Source: Pseudoclavibacter terrae (GTDB taxonomy: Bacteria; Actinomycetota; Actinomycetes; Actinomycetales; Microbacteriaceae). Taken from it: a stretch of DNA of 64,000 nt. Shown here one piece after another: positions 42,412 to 51,998 of the stretch (positions are counted from its first letter, which is position 1; each line of letters starts with the position of its first letter). Below the pieces are notes generated by a model. That model had not been told where the DNA came from. It searched no databases and worked only from the letters and a program-made list of their open reading frames with translations. Location: positions 186,001 through 250,000 of the forward strand of contig NZ_WBJX01000003.1 in the NCBI RefSeq assembly GCF_008831075.1, written 5' to 3'. Both the position numbers and the translations under genes were made by a program.

Positions 42412-43392
42412 ATGACCACCCCAGCGACCCGACCAACCACACCGTCCGCTGCCGCCACCGGCGTCGGCGTCGGCGTCGGTTTCGGCGTCGGAACACGCGC
42501 CGGCATCCGACCAAGCGGCACCATGCCAGCCGTCGCGATGATCCTCGCGTCCTGCATCTCCCTGCAGTTCGGGGCCGCGCTCGCGATGCAGCTCTTCCCG
42601 GAACTCGGCAGCTGGGGCGTCACCACCTTGCGACTGCTGCTCGCCGCCGGGGTGCTGCTGCTCGTGGCCCGCCCACGCATCCTGAGCTGGTCGCGACGCC
42701 AGTGGATGCACGTGCTGCTGTTCGGAGTCGCGATCGCGGGCATGAACGGGTTCTTCTTCGCGTCGCTCGCGCTCATCCCACTGGGTCCCGCCGTGGCCAT
42801 CGAGTTCATCGGGCCGCTGACGCTCGCGGCCGTGCTCTCTCGCAAACCCCAGCACTTGGCCTGGGTCGGCCTGGCCCTTGTGGGCATGGCGCTGCTCGGG
42901 GTGGAGAGCTTCGACTCCGGGGAGCCGCTCGACCCGCTCGGGGTGCTGTTCACGCTCATCGCTGGCGGGTTCTGGGCCGGGTACATCCTCATCGGCGCCC
43001 GAGTCGGTGCCTGGGTCCCCGGGACGGGAGGCCTGGCGGTCGCGTTCGCGGTGGCGGGCGTGCTCACGATGCCGCTCGGATTCGGGGGCGTCGCCGCAGC
43101 GGTGGCGGCCCCCTGGCTCCTCCTCTTGGCCCTCGGCACGGCGATGCTGTCGTCGGTTGTCCCGTATTCACTCGAGTTCGCAGCCCTGCGGCGCGTACCG
43201 AAGCACGTGTTCGGCGTGCTGCTGAGCCTGGAGCCCGTCATGGCCGCGCTCTCCGGCTGGCTACTGCTCGGTCAGGACGTCGGCCTGCTCGCGATCATCG
43301 CGATCTTCCTGGTCGTCGCCGCGAGCGCAGGGTCCACGCTGAGCTCCGTGCAGGAGCGGCGTCCGGCCTCAGCCGCCAGAGCGACGGCATGA
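42412..43392 (+). CDS. EamA/RhtA-like transporter with N-terminal Gly-Val repeat
   Basis: A 326-residue drug/metabolite transporter (DMT) protein with ten membrane segments in two EamA halves (about residues 40-160 and 180-310). AIEFIGPLTLAAVLSRK and FGVLLSLEPVMAALSGWLLLGQ are typical; RhtA-type proteins export homoserine/threonine or similar amino acids. The first 35 residues are an unusual low-complexity lead (TTPATRPTTPSAAATGVGVGVGFGVGTR) encoded by hexamer repeats; a start at Met38 (about 42523) is also possible. Divergent from a LysR gene, overlapping the convergent Tat-protein gene by 24 bp. Confidence 0.83.
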   Translation: MTTPATRPTTPSAAATGVGVGVGFGVGTRAGIRPSGTMPAVAMILASCISLQFGAALAMQLFPELGSWGVTTLRLLLAAGVLLLVARPRILSWSRRQWMHVLLFGVAIAGMNGFFFASLALIPLGPAVAIEFIGPLTLAAVLSRKPQHLAWVGLALVGMALLGVESFDSGEPLDPLGVLFTLIAGGFWAGYILIGARVGAWVPGTGGLAVAFAVAGVLTMPLGFGGVAAAVAAPWLLLLALGTAMLSSVVPYSLEFAALRRVPKHVFGVLLSLEPVMAALSGWLLLGQDVGLLAIIAIFLVVAASAGSTLSSVQERRPASAARATA

Positions 43393-44115
43393 GACCAGCG
43401 TCGGCTTGACGTACCAGTCGTCGTTGTTGCCCGAGTTCGTGCCTGCAGCCATGGTGAAGCGCATGCGCAGTTCGACCGTGCCCGTCGATGCCGCCGTGTA
43501 CGTGACCGTCGTGGTGTAGACAGCACCGGCGACGCCGCCGTACCCGGGCGCATTCACGCGGGGACCGCCGACCGTGCAGCTCGCCGGCGGATTCATGAAG
43601 ACGCTCGGGTTCGCGCCTGCCGCGGTCTGCGTGTGGCCACGGAACAGCACCTGGCGCGTGGTCCCCGTGCCGATATCGAAGATCGCGGTCGAGTTGATGG
43701 TCGCGCAGGTTGCCCCGCCCCCGGCAGCGATGTACCCCTTGCCGGCCTGGACGTTGAACCGGATCGTGTAGACCGTGTTGGAGACGACACTCATCTGCAC
43801 CGTGCTGGTGACGAGCGTCGCCCCGGAGACCGTTGCGGCCGAGTCCGTGAACGCTCGGAAGAACGGCGTCCCCACGTTCGGGCTCGGAGTGGCCGTGGTT
43901 GTCCAGGCCGCTGGCGCGTCGTTCGGGTTCGACCCCAGCGTCGTCGTCCAGCCGGAGGTGCCGGTTCCGTTGGCCTGCGGGATCTGCGTGGGAGCGCAGG
44001 ACACCACTTGGGAGGCGGCAGCGGCCGGTGCCATGGAGGCGACGGCGACGACGGGCGCGGCCCAGGCACCGGCGGTGAGGAGCGTCCTACGGGAAGTGAC
44101 GTGGGTTTCTTGCAC
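43369..44115 (-). CDS. Tat-exported surface/secreted protein B
   Basis: A 248-residue exported protein. The N terminus TSRRTLLTAGAWAAPVVAVASMAPAAAAS is a twin-arginine signal, almost superimposable on that of the first Tat protein at 10518. The mature part is Thr/Ala-rich and beta-type, with probable disulfide cysteines (VSCAPTQ, ATCATIN, ASCTVGG, LVSCRRS). No sortase motif or membrane anchor. Start is GTG at 44115. Function is unknown. Its 3' end overlaps the exporter gene. Confidence 0.75.
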   Translation of the reverse strand: MQETHVTSRRTLLTAGAWAAPVVAVASMAPAAAASQVVSCAPTQIPQANGTGTSGWTTTLGSNPNDAPAAWTTTATPSPNVGTPFFRAFTDSAATVSGATLVTSTVQMSVVSNTVYTIRFNVQAGKGYIAAGGGATCATINSTAIFDIGTGTTRQVLFRGHTQTAAGANPSVFMNPPASCTVGGPRVNAPGYGGVAGAVYTTTVTYTAASTGTVELRMRFTMAAGTNSGNNDDWYVKPTLVSCRRSGG

Positions 44116-44215
44116 GGAGCGGTTCCATTCAGAGGAGCAGCCCGAAGTACAACCAAGCTGGGACGAAAGCCCCTAAGTTACCACACATTCACTCGAACCC
44201 CGCTTCTGCCTGCCG

Positions 44216-45649
44216 TCAGTCGAGCAGCAGCGCGGGCTCCTCCACGATGGTCGCCACGTCGGCGAGGAAGCGGCTCGCGACGTCGCCGTCGACGAGGCGG
44301 TGGTCGAACGACGCCCCGAGGGTCGTCACCATGCGCGGGCGGACCTCATCCTCGAACACCCACGGCTTCAGCTTGATCGTGCCGAGCGCGAGGATGCCGA
44401 CCTCGCCCGGGTTGATGACGGGCGTGCCCGTGTCCATGCCGAAGACACCGATGTTGGTGATTGTGAACGTTCCGTCGCGCATCTCCGTCGGCGGCGTCTT
44501 GCCGTCACGCGCGCGGTACGTGAGCTGCTCGATCGCCTGCGCCAGCTGGTGCAGGGTCATGGCGTGCGCGTCCTTGATGTTCGGCACGATGAGCCCGCGC
44601 GGGGTCGCGGCGGCGAGGCCAAGGTTCACGTAGTGCTTGACCGTGTACTCCTCGTCGGTCCACGCCGCGTTCACCATGGGGTTGCGACGGATCGCCCACA
44701 TCACGGCGCGCGCCACGATCAGCAGCGGCGAGACCTTCACGCCAGCGAAGTCGGGCGACGCCTTGAGTCGCTTCACGAACTCCATCGTGCGGGTCGCGTC
44801 CACATCGGTGAACAGCGTGACGTGCGGGGCCGTGAACATCGACGACACCATGGCGTTCGCCGTCGCCTTCCGCACGCCCTTGACGGGGTGCTTCTCCTCG
44901 CGCACCTCGCCCCAGATGGGGGTCTCGAGGTTCTTGAAGACGCTCGCCTGCTGCGCGTGGCGGATGACGTCGTCGCGCGTCGTCTCACCGGCGAGGCCGG
45001 TTGGCTCCACCTGCGACAGGTCGACACCCAGGTCCTTCGCGAGCTTGCGGATGGGAGGCTTCGCGATGATCGGCGATGCGGATGCGGCGGGCACCGACCC
45101 GGGTCGCGCCTGCGTCTGCGCTCCTGCCGCAGCCGGCGCCTGGGCCTGTGCGGGCGGGCGGTGCGAGGGCTGAGCCGGAGCCGGGATCTGCGCGGGGCGC
45201 GTCGGCTGGGCTGGCGCCGCCGACTTCTTGCGGCGGCGGGTCGTGGGCGCGTCGCCGAGGCCGTAGCCGACGAGGACCGAGTTGGCGCCGGACTCGGCGC
45301 CCTCCGTGGAGACGGTCGAAGCCGCATCCGCCTGTGCCGCGTCGAACTCGAGGTCGGCTGCCGGCGCTTGGGGAGCCGCGGCGGGCGCCTCGCTGCCGCT
45401 GCTGGCGCCGGCGGTCTCGATGGAGAGGATGTGCTTGCCCACGTCGACCGTCTGGCCTTCGCTCGCGAAGAGCTCGACGACGCGACCCTCGAAGGGGCTC
45501 GGCAGCTCGACGATCGACTTGGCGGTCTCGATCTCGCACAGCGTCTGGTTCAGTTCGACGGTGTCGCCGGCCTTGACGTGCCAGGAGACGATCTCGGCCT
45601 CGGTGAGTCCCTCGCCGACGTCGGGGAGTTCGAAGTTCTCGGTGCTCAT
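44216..45649 (-). CDS. bkdC: Branched-chain 2-oxoacid dehydrogenase E2 (dihydrolipoyl acyltransferase)
   Basis: Core subunit of the branched-chain ketoacid dehydrogenase complex, 477 residues. Domains: lipoyl domain with lipoyl lysine Lys44 in [10 protein letters not shown]; a long Pro/Ala linker (about 80-200) with a [16 protein letters not shown] basic patch; peripheral-subunit-binding domain ([30 protein letters not shown], about 205-240); catalytic acyltransferase domain ending in [16 protein letters not shown], with the catalytic His and Asp. It transfers branched acyl groups to CoA. Last gene of the E1alpha-E1beta-E2 unit. Confidence 0.92.
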   Translation of the reverse strand: MSTENFELPDVGEGLTEAEIVSWHVKAGDTVELNQTLCEIETAKSIVELPSPFEGRVVELFASEGQTVDVGKHILSIETAGASSGSEAPAAAPQAPAADLEFDAAQADAASTVSTEGAESGANSVLVGYGLGDAPTTRRRKKSAAPAQPTRPAQIPAPAQPSHRPPAQAQAPAAAGAQTQARPGSVPAASASPIIAKPPIRKLAKDLGVDLSQVEPTGLAGETTRDDVIRHAQQASVFKNLETPIWGEVREEKHPVKGVRKATANAMVSSMFTAPHVTLFTDVDATRTMEFVKRLKASPDFAGVKVSPLLIVARAVMWAIRRNPMVNAAWTDEEYTVKHYVNLGLAAATPRGLIVPNIKDAHAMTLHQLAQAIEQLTYRARDGKTPPTEMRDGTFTITNIGVFGMDTGTPVINPGEVGILALGTIKLKPWVFEDEVRPRMVTTLGASFDHRLVDGDVASRFLADVATIVEEPALLLD

Positions 45650-45705
45650 ATGCGTGCTGGTCTCTATCTGTGCGTCAGGGTGCGTGCGGGCGTCGGGTGC
45701 CGAGG

Positions 45706-46737
45706 TCAGTACTCGAGCGAGCGGTCGACGGCTTCGAGGATGCGGTCCGCGTCCGGCAGGTAGCTCGCCTCGAGCTTGGCTGGCGGGAAGGGCACGTTGA
45801 AGCCCGACACGCGAAGCACGGGGGCCTCGAGCGAGAAGAACACCCGCTCCTGCACGGTCGCGGCGATCTCGGAGCCGATGCTCGCGTTCGAGGGCGCTTC
45901 CTGTGCGACGACGAGGTGACCCGTCTTGCGAACGGACTCGACGATGGGCGCGTAGTCGATGGGGCTCAGCGAGCGGAGGTCGATGACCTCGATGCTGATG
46001 CCCTCGTTCTCGGCCACGGCGGCGGCCTGCAGAGCGACTGCGGTCATGGCGCCGTGCGCGACGACCGTCGCGTCGGTGCCGGTGCGGGCCACGCGGCTCG
46101 CGTGCATCCCCGCGGCAGGAGCGCCGAGGCTGACCTCGCCCTTCTGCCAGTACTTGCTCTTCGGCTCGAAGAACATGACGGGGTCGTTGCTCTTGATGGC
46201 CTGCTGGATCATCCAGTAGGCGTCGTTGGGCGTCGACGGGGAGATGAGGCGCAGGCCGGCTGTGTGGGCGAAGTACGCCTCGGGGCTCTCCTGGTGGTGC
46301 TCGACGGCGCCGATGTGCCCGCCGTATGGCACCCGGATGACGACCGGCATCTGCAGGCGGCCCTCGTTGCGGTTCGTGAGCTTCGCGAGCTGCGTCGTGA
46401 TCTGGTCGAACCCGGGGAAGATGAACCCGTCGAACTGGATCTCGCACACGGGCCGGTAGCCGCGCATGGCGAGGCCGATGGCGGTGCCGATGATGCCGGA
46501 CTCCGCGAGCGGGGTGTCGAGCACGCGGTTCGCCCCGAAGTCGCGCTTCAGGTGCTCGGTGACGCGGAAGACGCCGCCGAGCGTGCCGATGTCCTCACCC
46601 AGTTGGACGACCTTGTCGTCGTCCTCCATGGCGCGGCGCAGGCCGGCGTTGATGGCCTTCGCGAGCGGCATCGTGACCGTCTCCGGCGCATCCGCCTCAG
46701 GCCCGCTCTGGGTGGTGCTCGTGGCGACGTCGGTCAT
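45706..46737 (-). CDS. bkdB: Branched-chain 2-oxoacid dehydrogenase E1 beta subunit
   Basis: Beta subunit of the thiamine-diphosphate-dependent E1, 343 residues. Segments typical of the transketolase pyrimidine-binding domain: [57 protein letters not shown]. The C-terminal transketolase domain has [14 protein letters not shown]. It starts 4 bp inside E1 alpha, and 56 bp separate it from the E2 start. Confidence 0.92.
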   Translation of the reverse strand: MTDVATSTTQSGPEADAPETVTMPLAKAINAGLRRAMEDDDKVVQLGEDIGTLGGVFRVTEHLKRDFGANRVLDTPLAESGIIGTAIGLAMRGYRPVCEIQFDGFIFPGFDQITTQLAKLTNRNEGRLQMPVVIRVPYGGHIGAVEHHQESPEAYFAHTAGLRLISPSTPNDAYWMIQQAIKSNDPVMFFEPKSKYWQKGEVSLGAPAAGMHASRVARTGTDATVVAHGAMTAVALQAAAVAENEGISIEVIDLRSLSPIDYAPIVESVRKTGHLVVAQEAPSNASIGSEIAATVQERVFFSLEAPVLRVSGFNVPFPPAKLEASYLPDADRILEAVDRSLEY

Positions 46738-47864
46738 CGGCTTGCCTCCTGGTTCGCGGCCTCGTCGAAGGACGCCTCGTATCGGCGCAGCCACTGCTTC
46801 TCTTCCTCGAGCTGCGGGTGCGCGTCGCTGTACACGTTGTCGAACATCGAGTCGTTGTCCGGCTCTTCGATCTCGAAGACGCCGCGACGCACGTCGGCCG
46901 CGTAGTCCTTCGCCGCCTCATCGACACCGGCGAAGAAGTCCTCGCCGACGCCCTGGCCGCGCAGGTAGGCGCCGAGCCGGGCGATGGGGTCGCGGCGACG
47001 CCACGACTCCTCTTCGTCCTTCGTGCGGTACTTGGTGGGGTCGTCGGTCGTGGTGTGCGCGCCGATGCGGTACGTCTCAGCTTCGATGAAGCCGGGGCCG
47101 CCGCCCGCGCGCGCCCGTTCGAGGTGCGCACGCGTCACGGCGAAGCTCGCCATGACATCGTTGCCGTCGATGTGCGTCGAGGGCATGCCGAAGCCGCCCG
47201 CGCGCTTGTAGAGCGGGTTGTTCGCCTGCACGGAGACGGGCACGGAGATCGCCCACTGGTTGTTCTGCAGGAAGAAGACGAGCGGCACCTGGTAGCTCGT
47301 CGCGAAGACGTAGGCCTCGTTGGTGTCGCCCTGGCTCGTCGCGCCGTCGCCGAAGTAGACGACGGTCGCCTCGTCCTTGTCGAGGTCGCCGGTGCCCGTG
47401 GCCCCGTCGAACTTCTGGCCGAGCGCGTAGCCGGTGGCGTGGAGGGTCTGAGAGCCGATGACGAGCGTGTAGGGACGCACGCCGTGGCCTTCCGGCGACC
47501 ATCCGCTGTGGGTCACGCCGCGCAGCAGGCGCAGCACGTCGACGAGGTCCACGCCGCGCACGAACGCGACGCCGTGCTCGCGGTAGGAGGGGAACACCGC
47601 GTCCTGCGGACGCATGGCGTAGGCGGAGCCGATCTGCGCGGCCTCCTGGCCTTCGGCCGGGACGTAGAGCGACAGCTGGCCCTGGCGCTGCAGCATGGTC
47701 GACTCGCGGTCGAATGCTCGCACGTAGCTCATGTCGCGGTACGCGCGGAGGTAGTCCTCGGTGCCCAGCAGCTCGAGCTGCTCCAGGAAGGGCTCGGCGG
47801 CCTTCGTCGGCTTCACCTCTCCCTCTGGGGTGAGGATCTGCACGGTCTCGTCGCCTGGAGTCAC
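46734..47864 (-). CDS. bkdA: Branched-chain 2-oxoacid dehydrogenase E1 alpha subunit
   Basis: Alpha subunit of E1, 376 residues. The thiamine-diphosphate motif is VVYFGDGATSQGDTNEAYVFATSYQVPLVFFLQNN (GDG...NN). Also present is RIGAHTTTDDPTKYR, which holds the phosphorylation-loop-like segment and fits branched-chain rather than pyruvate E1. With E1 beta it decarboxylates branched 2-oxoacids from Val, Leu and Ile and reductively acylates E2. GTG start at 47864. No E3 gene is next to it, so lipoamide dehydrogenase must come from elsewhere. Confidence 0.92.
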   Translation of the reverse strand: MTPGDETVQILTPEGEVKPTKAAEPFLEQLELLGTEDYLRAYRDMSYVRAFDRESTMLQRQGQLSLYVPAEGQEAAQIGSAYAMRPQDAVFPSYREHGVAFVRGVDLVDVLRLLRGVTHSGWSPEGHGVRPYTLVIGSQTLHATGYALGQKFDGATGTGDLDKDEATVVYFGDGATSQGDTNEAYVFATSYQVPLVFFLQNNQWAISVPVSVQANNPLYKRAGGFGMPSTHIDGNDVMASFAVTRAHLERARAGGGPGFIEAETYRIGAHTTTDDPTKYRTKDEEESWRRRDPIARLGAYLRGQGVGEDFFAGVDEAAKDYAADVRRGVFEIEEPDNDSMFDNVYSDAHPQLEEEKQWLRRYEASFDEAANQEASR

Positions 47865-48053
47865 GTCGTGTGGCGCCTTCCTGCTGTTCCGATCCCGAAT
47901 GCGGTTGCCCGAGATTTCGCCAGTCTAGTTCTCCGCCCCACCTCGGTTCAGGAGAAATCCTCCAACAGTTCGGGCAGACCCTGCACGAGATGGACGAGGG
48001 GATGGTGTCGGCCGACCCAGGCCGTTCCCCGCGGCATCGGGGAGAATACGCGT
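47865..48053. promoter_or_regulatory. Divergent region before bkdA and the holin-like gene
   Basis: 189 bp, no gene. The holin-like gene has GAGAAT 6 nt before its ATG, which could be a -10 or a Shine-Dalgarno. No clear operator. Confidence 0.35.
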
Positions 48054-48473
48054 ATGCGAGCCCTCTTGAGCATCATCATCAACGCCGTCGCCCTCTGGGT
48101 TGTGACCCTCATCCTGCAGTCGCACGTGCAGGTGGTCCCGTTCGAGGACTCGACGTGGGGCGTCATCGGAACGCTCACGCTGTTCGGTCTCATCTGGGGT
48201 GTCGTGAATGCCGTGGTCGGCGGCTTCGTGCGGGTCGTCGCGTTCCCCCTGTACATCCTCACGCTCGGGCTCATCTCGTTCATCGTGAACGGGTTCCTCT
48301 TCTGGCTGGTCGGTGTCATCAGCGAGAGCATCGGCTTCGGCATCGAGGTCTCCGGCTTCTGGTGGGCGGTGCTCGCGGCGCTCATCATGTCGGTCATCAC
48401 GTCGATCCTCGGCGCCTGGGTCCGTGGTGCCGATTCGAAGCTCAAGAGCGACAGGCGCCGCCGCGAGGACTAG
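48054..48473 (+). CDS. Phage holin-like (YvlD family) membrane protein
   Basis: A 139-residue membrane protein with four hydrophobic segments (about residues 5-25, 35-55, 60-85, 95-125), matching the Phage_holin_4_2/YvlD-type family of chromosomal proteins. FGLIWGVVNAVVGGFVRVVAFPLYILTLGLISFIVNGFLFWL is the conserved part. It is not linked to other phage genes, so a lysis role is unlikely. It converges with the SLC13 gene, their stop codons being adjacent. Confidence 0.8.
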   Translation: MRALLSIIINAVALWVVTLILQSHVQVVPFEDSTWGVIGTLTLFGLIWGVVNAVVGGFVRVVAFPLYILTLGLISFIVNGFLFWLVGVISESIGFGIEVSGFWWAVLAALIMSVITSILGAWVRGADSKLKSDRRRRED

Positions 48474-50072
48474 CTAGTACACGATCGTGAACACCCACAC
48501 CGCGAGGGTCATCGTGGTGGCGCTGATGAGCACGATGCTGACGAGGTTGAGCCACAGTCCGCCCTTCACCATCTGACTGATCGTGACGTAGCCGGTTCCG
48601 AAGACCACGGCGTTGGGTGGGGTCGCGACGGGCAGCATGAAGGCGCACGTCGCCGCGAGGGCGACGGGGATGGTGAGCAGGAGCGGATCGACGCCGATGC
48701 CGCCGGCGATGCCACCCACGAGCGGGAGGAACGTGGCGGCTGTCGCCGTGTTCGAGGTGATCTCCGTGAGGAAGAGGATCGCCGCCGCAAGGATCACGAC
48801 CATGAGCACGACCGGGAGGCCGCCGATCGCCTGGGAGGCATCACCGATCCATTCGGTGAGGCCGGAGGACGAGAACTGTGCCGAGAGTGCCAGGCCCCCG
48901 CCGAAGAGGAGCAGCACGCCCCACGGAAGCTTGACCGCTGATTCCCAGTCGAGCAGGCGCACACCGCGCTCTGCACCTGCGGGGATGAGGAACAGGAGGA
49001 GGCCGGCCGCGAGCGCGATGCCGGCATCGGTGATGGGAGGGCTCTCGAAGAGGAGCGGAATCGCGATCCAGCTGACCGCGGCCAGGACGAAGATAGCCAG
49101 GACGAGTTTCTCCCCGGTCGCCACCGGCCCCAGCTTGCTGATCTCGTGGCCGATGACTTCGCGGCCGCCTGGGATTCGCTCGACTTCGGGCTTGAACAGC
49201 ACCTTGACCAAGAGCCACCAGGCGATGCTGAGGAGCACGATGGAGAGCGGCAGGCCGACGAGCATCCACTGGCCGAAGCCGATCTGAACGTCGTGCTCCT
49301 GCGCCATGTAGGCGACGAGCAGCGCATTCGGCGGGGTGCCGATGATGGTGCCGAGCGAACCTATGGACGCCGCGTAGGCGATGCTGAGCATGAGCCCGAC
49401 GCCGAACTTCGTCTTGAGTGCGCCCTTGGCGCCTGCGCCCTTCTCGATGACGCCCTTGCGTTCCATGGTGTCGCTCACGAGCTCGAGAACCGAGAGACCG
49501 ATGGGCAGCATCATGACCGCGGTGGCGGTGTTCGACACCCACATGGAGAGGAAGCCGGTGGCGATCATGAACCCGGCGATGATCGCGCCGGTGCGCTCCC
49601 CCATGAGTTTCAGCACCATGAGTGCGATCCGTCGGTGAAGGTTCCAACGCTGCATCGAGAGCGCGATGAGAAACCCGCCCATGAACAGGAAGATGATGTC
49701 GTTGCCGTAGCTCGCGCCGACGGAGGAGACGTCGATGGGGGCTTCCTCGGTGCCCTCGCCCAGCAGAGGGAAGGCGACGAGCGGGACCAGTGCGGTGGCG
49801 GGGATGGGGAGGGCTTCAGTCATCCACCAGACGGCCATGAGCCCGGCAACGGCCGCCGTGAGTCTCGCATCGTGGCTGGCCTCGGCCGGTATGGCCCAAT
49901 AGAGGAGGCCGGCGAGGGCGATGCCGCCGACGAACCCCAGCCAGCGATTGCGGGTCGTCTTGCCGGAGAAGGCTTCGGCTCGTTCACCCGGGGAGCGCAT
50001 CTGGGTCTCTGTGCTGGCGGTGGGCAGGGGTGAGAAGTGCTCGGCGTGCTCGCCGGCTCGGCGTTGTGGCAT
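48474..50072 (-). CDS. SLC13/DASS family carboxylate or anion transporter
   Basis: Divalent anion:sodium symporter of 532 residues with about eleven membrane segments. Signatures: WWMTEALPIPATALVPLVAFPLLG, NDIIFLFMGGFLIALSMQRW and, twice, the SNTATA hairpin motif (SMWVSNTATAVMMLPIGL and TEITSNTATAATFLPLVGG), plus PVATPPNAVVFG. It imports dicarboxylates such as succinate, or sulfate. ATG 50072 was chosen over 50117. Single gene. Confidence 0.9.
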   Translation of the reverse strand: MPQRRAGEHAEHFSPLPTASTETQMRSPGERAEAFSGKTTRNRWLGFVGGIALAGLLYWAIPAEASHDARLTAAVAGLMAVWWMTEALPIPATALVPLVAFPLLGEGTEEAPIDVSSVGASYGNDIIFLFMGGFLIALSMQRWNLHRRIALMVLKLMGERTGAIIAGFMIATGFLSMWVSNTATAVMMLPIGLSVLELVSDTMERKGVIEKGAGAKGALKTKFGVGLMLSIAYAASIGSLGTIIGTPPNALLVAYMAQEHDVQIGFGQWMLVGLPLSIVLLSIAWWLLVKVLFKPEVERIPGGREVIGHEISKLGPVATGEKLVLAIFVLAAVSWIAIPLLFESPPITDAGIALAAGLLLFLIPAGAERGVRLLDWESAVKLPWGVLLLFGGGLALSAQFSSSGLTEWIGDASQAIGGLPVVLMVVILAAAILFLTEITSNTATAATFLPLVGGIAGGIGVDPLLLTIPVALAATCAFMLPVATPPNAVVFGTGYVTISQMVKGGLWLNLVSIVLISATTMTLAVWVFTIVY

Positions 50073-50181
50073 TGCATACTCCCTTGTATGTGTCAGCGCG
50101 CGTTGTCGTGTTCTCAACGGTAGGAAACCGGGCTTGGGACGGCCTCAGGAGTCTCGGTGACGTGACTGGTATCGACCACGG

Positions 50182-51648
50182 TCACGAGCGACGACCCTGA
50201 GCTCCGAGTTCGAGCGGACCGTTCTCGATCTCCTCGGTGACCGCCGCGAACTGCTGCTCGATGCGTTCGACGAGGTCCTCAGGTCGCTCATCCATGCCTG
50301 GAAGCGGGTCGAGCCGATCGATCGTGTAGAGGTTCGTCTCGGCGATCTGAAGCCCGTCGTACGCCTCGAGCAGGTCGGCCCGGGCTGAAGCAAGGGCGCG
50401 GTCGCCGCTCGCGTCGGCGAGGCCGGCGGTGTCGAGGTACCTGGCCTGGGAGTGCGCGGCGAGCGGGTCCTCGTCGAGTGGGGTCACGGCGTCGGCGTCG
50501 GCGACCACGATGGTCGAGTCCGAGCCGTCGGGCGCAAGTCCCTGCAGTCCGACGATCGGGTCCTCCCTGTGCTGGATCTCGATGATGGGAGCCTCCCGCC
50601 CGCTGCTCCGCTCTTGCTTCTGCAGCTCCAGGCGGAGCCTCTCCGCGTCGATCGGGCCGCCGATGGAGACGAGGCCCTTGATGTCGAACTTGCCCGTGCC
50701 GGCGATGGCCGCCGCGACGAGCGCGCCCTGGGAGTAGCCGGCGAACACGACGGCGTCGCCAGGGTCGATGCCGGCAACGTCCATGGCAGCGAGCACGGCG
50801 GAGACCGACTGCGCGTCGATACCCGCGTAGGCGGCGAGATTGCCGGCGAGGTCGAAGGGGTTCTCGGTCGTCCCGTACGCCTGGTTCGATGTCCCCGTGA
50901 TCGCGACCTCGTGGAGCTGCTCGCCGCTCGCGTCGACGTAGCTCGTGATGCGCACCTGAGGTCCGCCGTCGACGGAGGGCGGGATGGCTGCGACGAGGTC
51001 GCGAAGGCCGACGGGCGGCGCGCCCCGCCCCTCGAGCGGGACGGCGGCGCTCGTCACCCGGAAACGATCGCTCGGGACGAGGCCGAGGGCACCCGCGCCC
51101 GCGAGGGCCCACGAGACGAGGCTGCTGCCATCCGCGCCCGGCATCGGCGGCAGACCGAGGAGGCCGAGCGCGAAGTCGTCGGCGTTCTCGACGGTCACGC
51201 GAATGAGGTCCTGGATGCGCGGGTCGCTCAGCGTGGGCGCGTCGCCGGACAGGGCTACGACCGCAGCGATGCCGGCCGCTGGTCCCAGGAGCGCGACCGT
51301 GAGCGGCACCGAGCGGCCGAGCGCGTTGGCGATGCTGGCACCGACCGCCTCGACCACGGCCCGAGAGAGGACCTCGGCACGTTCGTAGAGCTCAGCGGCG
51401 GTGAGGATGCGGGCGCTCAGCGAGGAGAGCTGCAGCTCGAGCGGTGCACCTCCGTAGAACGCCACTTCGGCTTGTGCGGACGAGGCCGCGAACGGCAGGC
51501 CGGATGAGCTCAACCAGGCGTTCGGGGGCATCCACTCCTGCGCGGCGAGGATGGAGCGCAGCACCGTGAAGTCCGCCGCGAGGAGGCCAGCGCGCGCGGC
51601 GACGGCCCGGACATCGCTCGCGCCGACGACGACAAGCTCGCCGCTCAC
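50182..51648 (-). CDS. PE-PPE-like alpha/beta hydrolase paired with a WXG100-like gene
   Basis: A 488-residue protein whose N-terminal third is helical and Ala-rich and whose C-terminal part is an alpha/beta hydrolase. The nucleophile is in FAGYSQGALVAAAIAG (serine about residue 302), the acid probably in IQHREDPIVGLQG and the histidine in LAAHSQARYLDTA, a full triad. The IGGPIDAERLR turn resembles the PE-PPE serine hydrolase domain. No signal peptide. The GTG at 51648 overlaps the stop of the small upstream gene by 4 bp. The pair looks like a type VII-style effector with its partner, but no ESX core gene is nearby. Confidence 0.65.
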   Translation of the reverse strand: MSGELVVVGASDVRAVAARAGLLAADFTVLRSILAAQEWMPPNAWLSSSGLPFAASSAQAEVAFYGGAPLELQLSSLSARILTAAELYERAEVLSRAVVEAVGASIANALGRSVPLTVALLGPAAGIAAVVALSGDAPTLSDPRIQDLIRVTVENADDFALGLLGLPPMPGADGSSLVSWALAGAGALGLVPSDRFRVTSAAVPLEGRGAPPVGLRDLVAAIPPSVDGGPQVRITSYVDASGEQLHEVAITGTSNQAYGTTENPFDLAGNLAAYAGIDAQSVSAVLAAMDVAGIDPGDAVVFAGYSQGALVAAAIAGTGKFDIKGLVSIGGPIDAERLRLELQKQERSSGREAPIIEIQHREDPIVGLQGLAPDGSDSTIVVADADAVTPLDEDPLAAHSQARYLDTAGLADASGDRALASARADLLEAYDGLQIAETNLYTIDRLDPLPGMDERPEDLVERIEQQFAAVTEEIENGPLELGAQGRRS

Positions 51649-51998
51649 CGTGCGCTCAACGCCGCGGATTCGAGGGCGAGGGCATCGTGCACCGACCGGT
51701 AGTCCTCTTCCGCGAGTGCGGCCGCGGTGGCGACGAGCGAGATCGCGTCGGCGAGCAGTTCCGCCTCCAGCGCGAGGCACCGTTGCGCGGGCGAACTCCA
51801 CGTGTCCGCGTTCGCGAGCAGTCTGAGCCCAGAACAGATGTCGCGGGCTCCGGAGTCGAACGCCTGCAGCGCTCGAGCATTGTCGAGCGCCACGAGCTGC
51901 AGTTCTCGGAGGATCTGCGCTCGGACGGCGTCGACGGCCGGCAGGGTGGGGCCGATCACCGGCACCGCAATGGGAACGGTTGGCATGGTCTCTGGCAT
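51645..51998 (-). CDS. WXG100-like small helical protein
   Basis: A 117-residue protein. After a Pro/Thr-rich lead (about 1-20) it is almost all helical: AVDAVRAQILRELQLVALDNARALQAFDSGARDICSGLRLLAN, then DTWSSPAQRCLALEAELLADAISLVATAAALAEEDYRSVHDAL. The W-S-S-P-A turn between two helices is like the W-x-G / W-x-S-P-A turn of WXG100-type proteins. Start ATG 51998 has a gagagga at 9 nt. The 4-bp overlap with the hydrolase gene suggests joint production. Function not proved. Confidence 0.5.
   Translation of the reverse strand: MPETMPTVPIAVPVIGPTLPAVDAVRAQILRELQLVALDNARALQAFDSGARDICSGLRLLANADTWSSPAQRCLALEAELLADAISLVATAAALAEEDYRSVHDALALESAALSAR

Noticed and set aside
48054-48473. Holin-like gene as evidence of a prophage.
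   Set aside because: The YvlD-type holin-like family is chromosomal in many bacteria, and no other phage gene is near.
50182-51998. Toxin-immunity or contact-dependent system reading of the two-gene cassette.
   Set aside because: No toxin domain, no immunity-like gene and no LXG domain are visible; a hydrolase with a helical partner is all that can be said.
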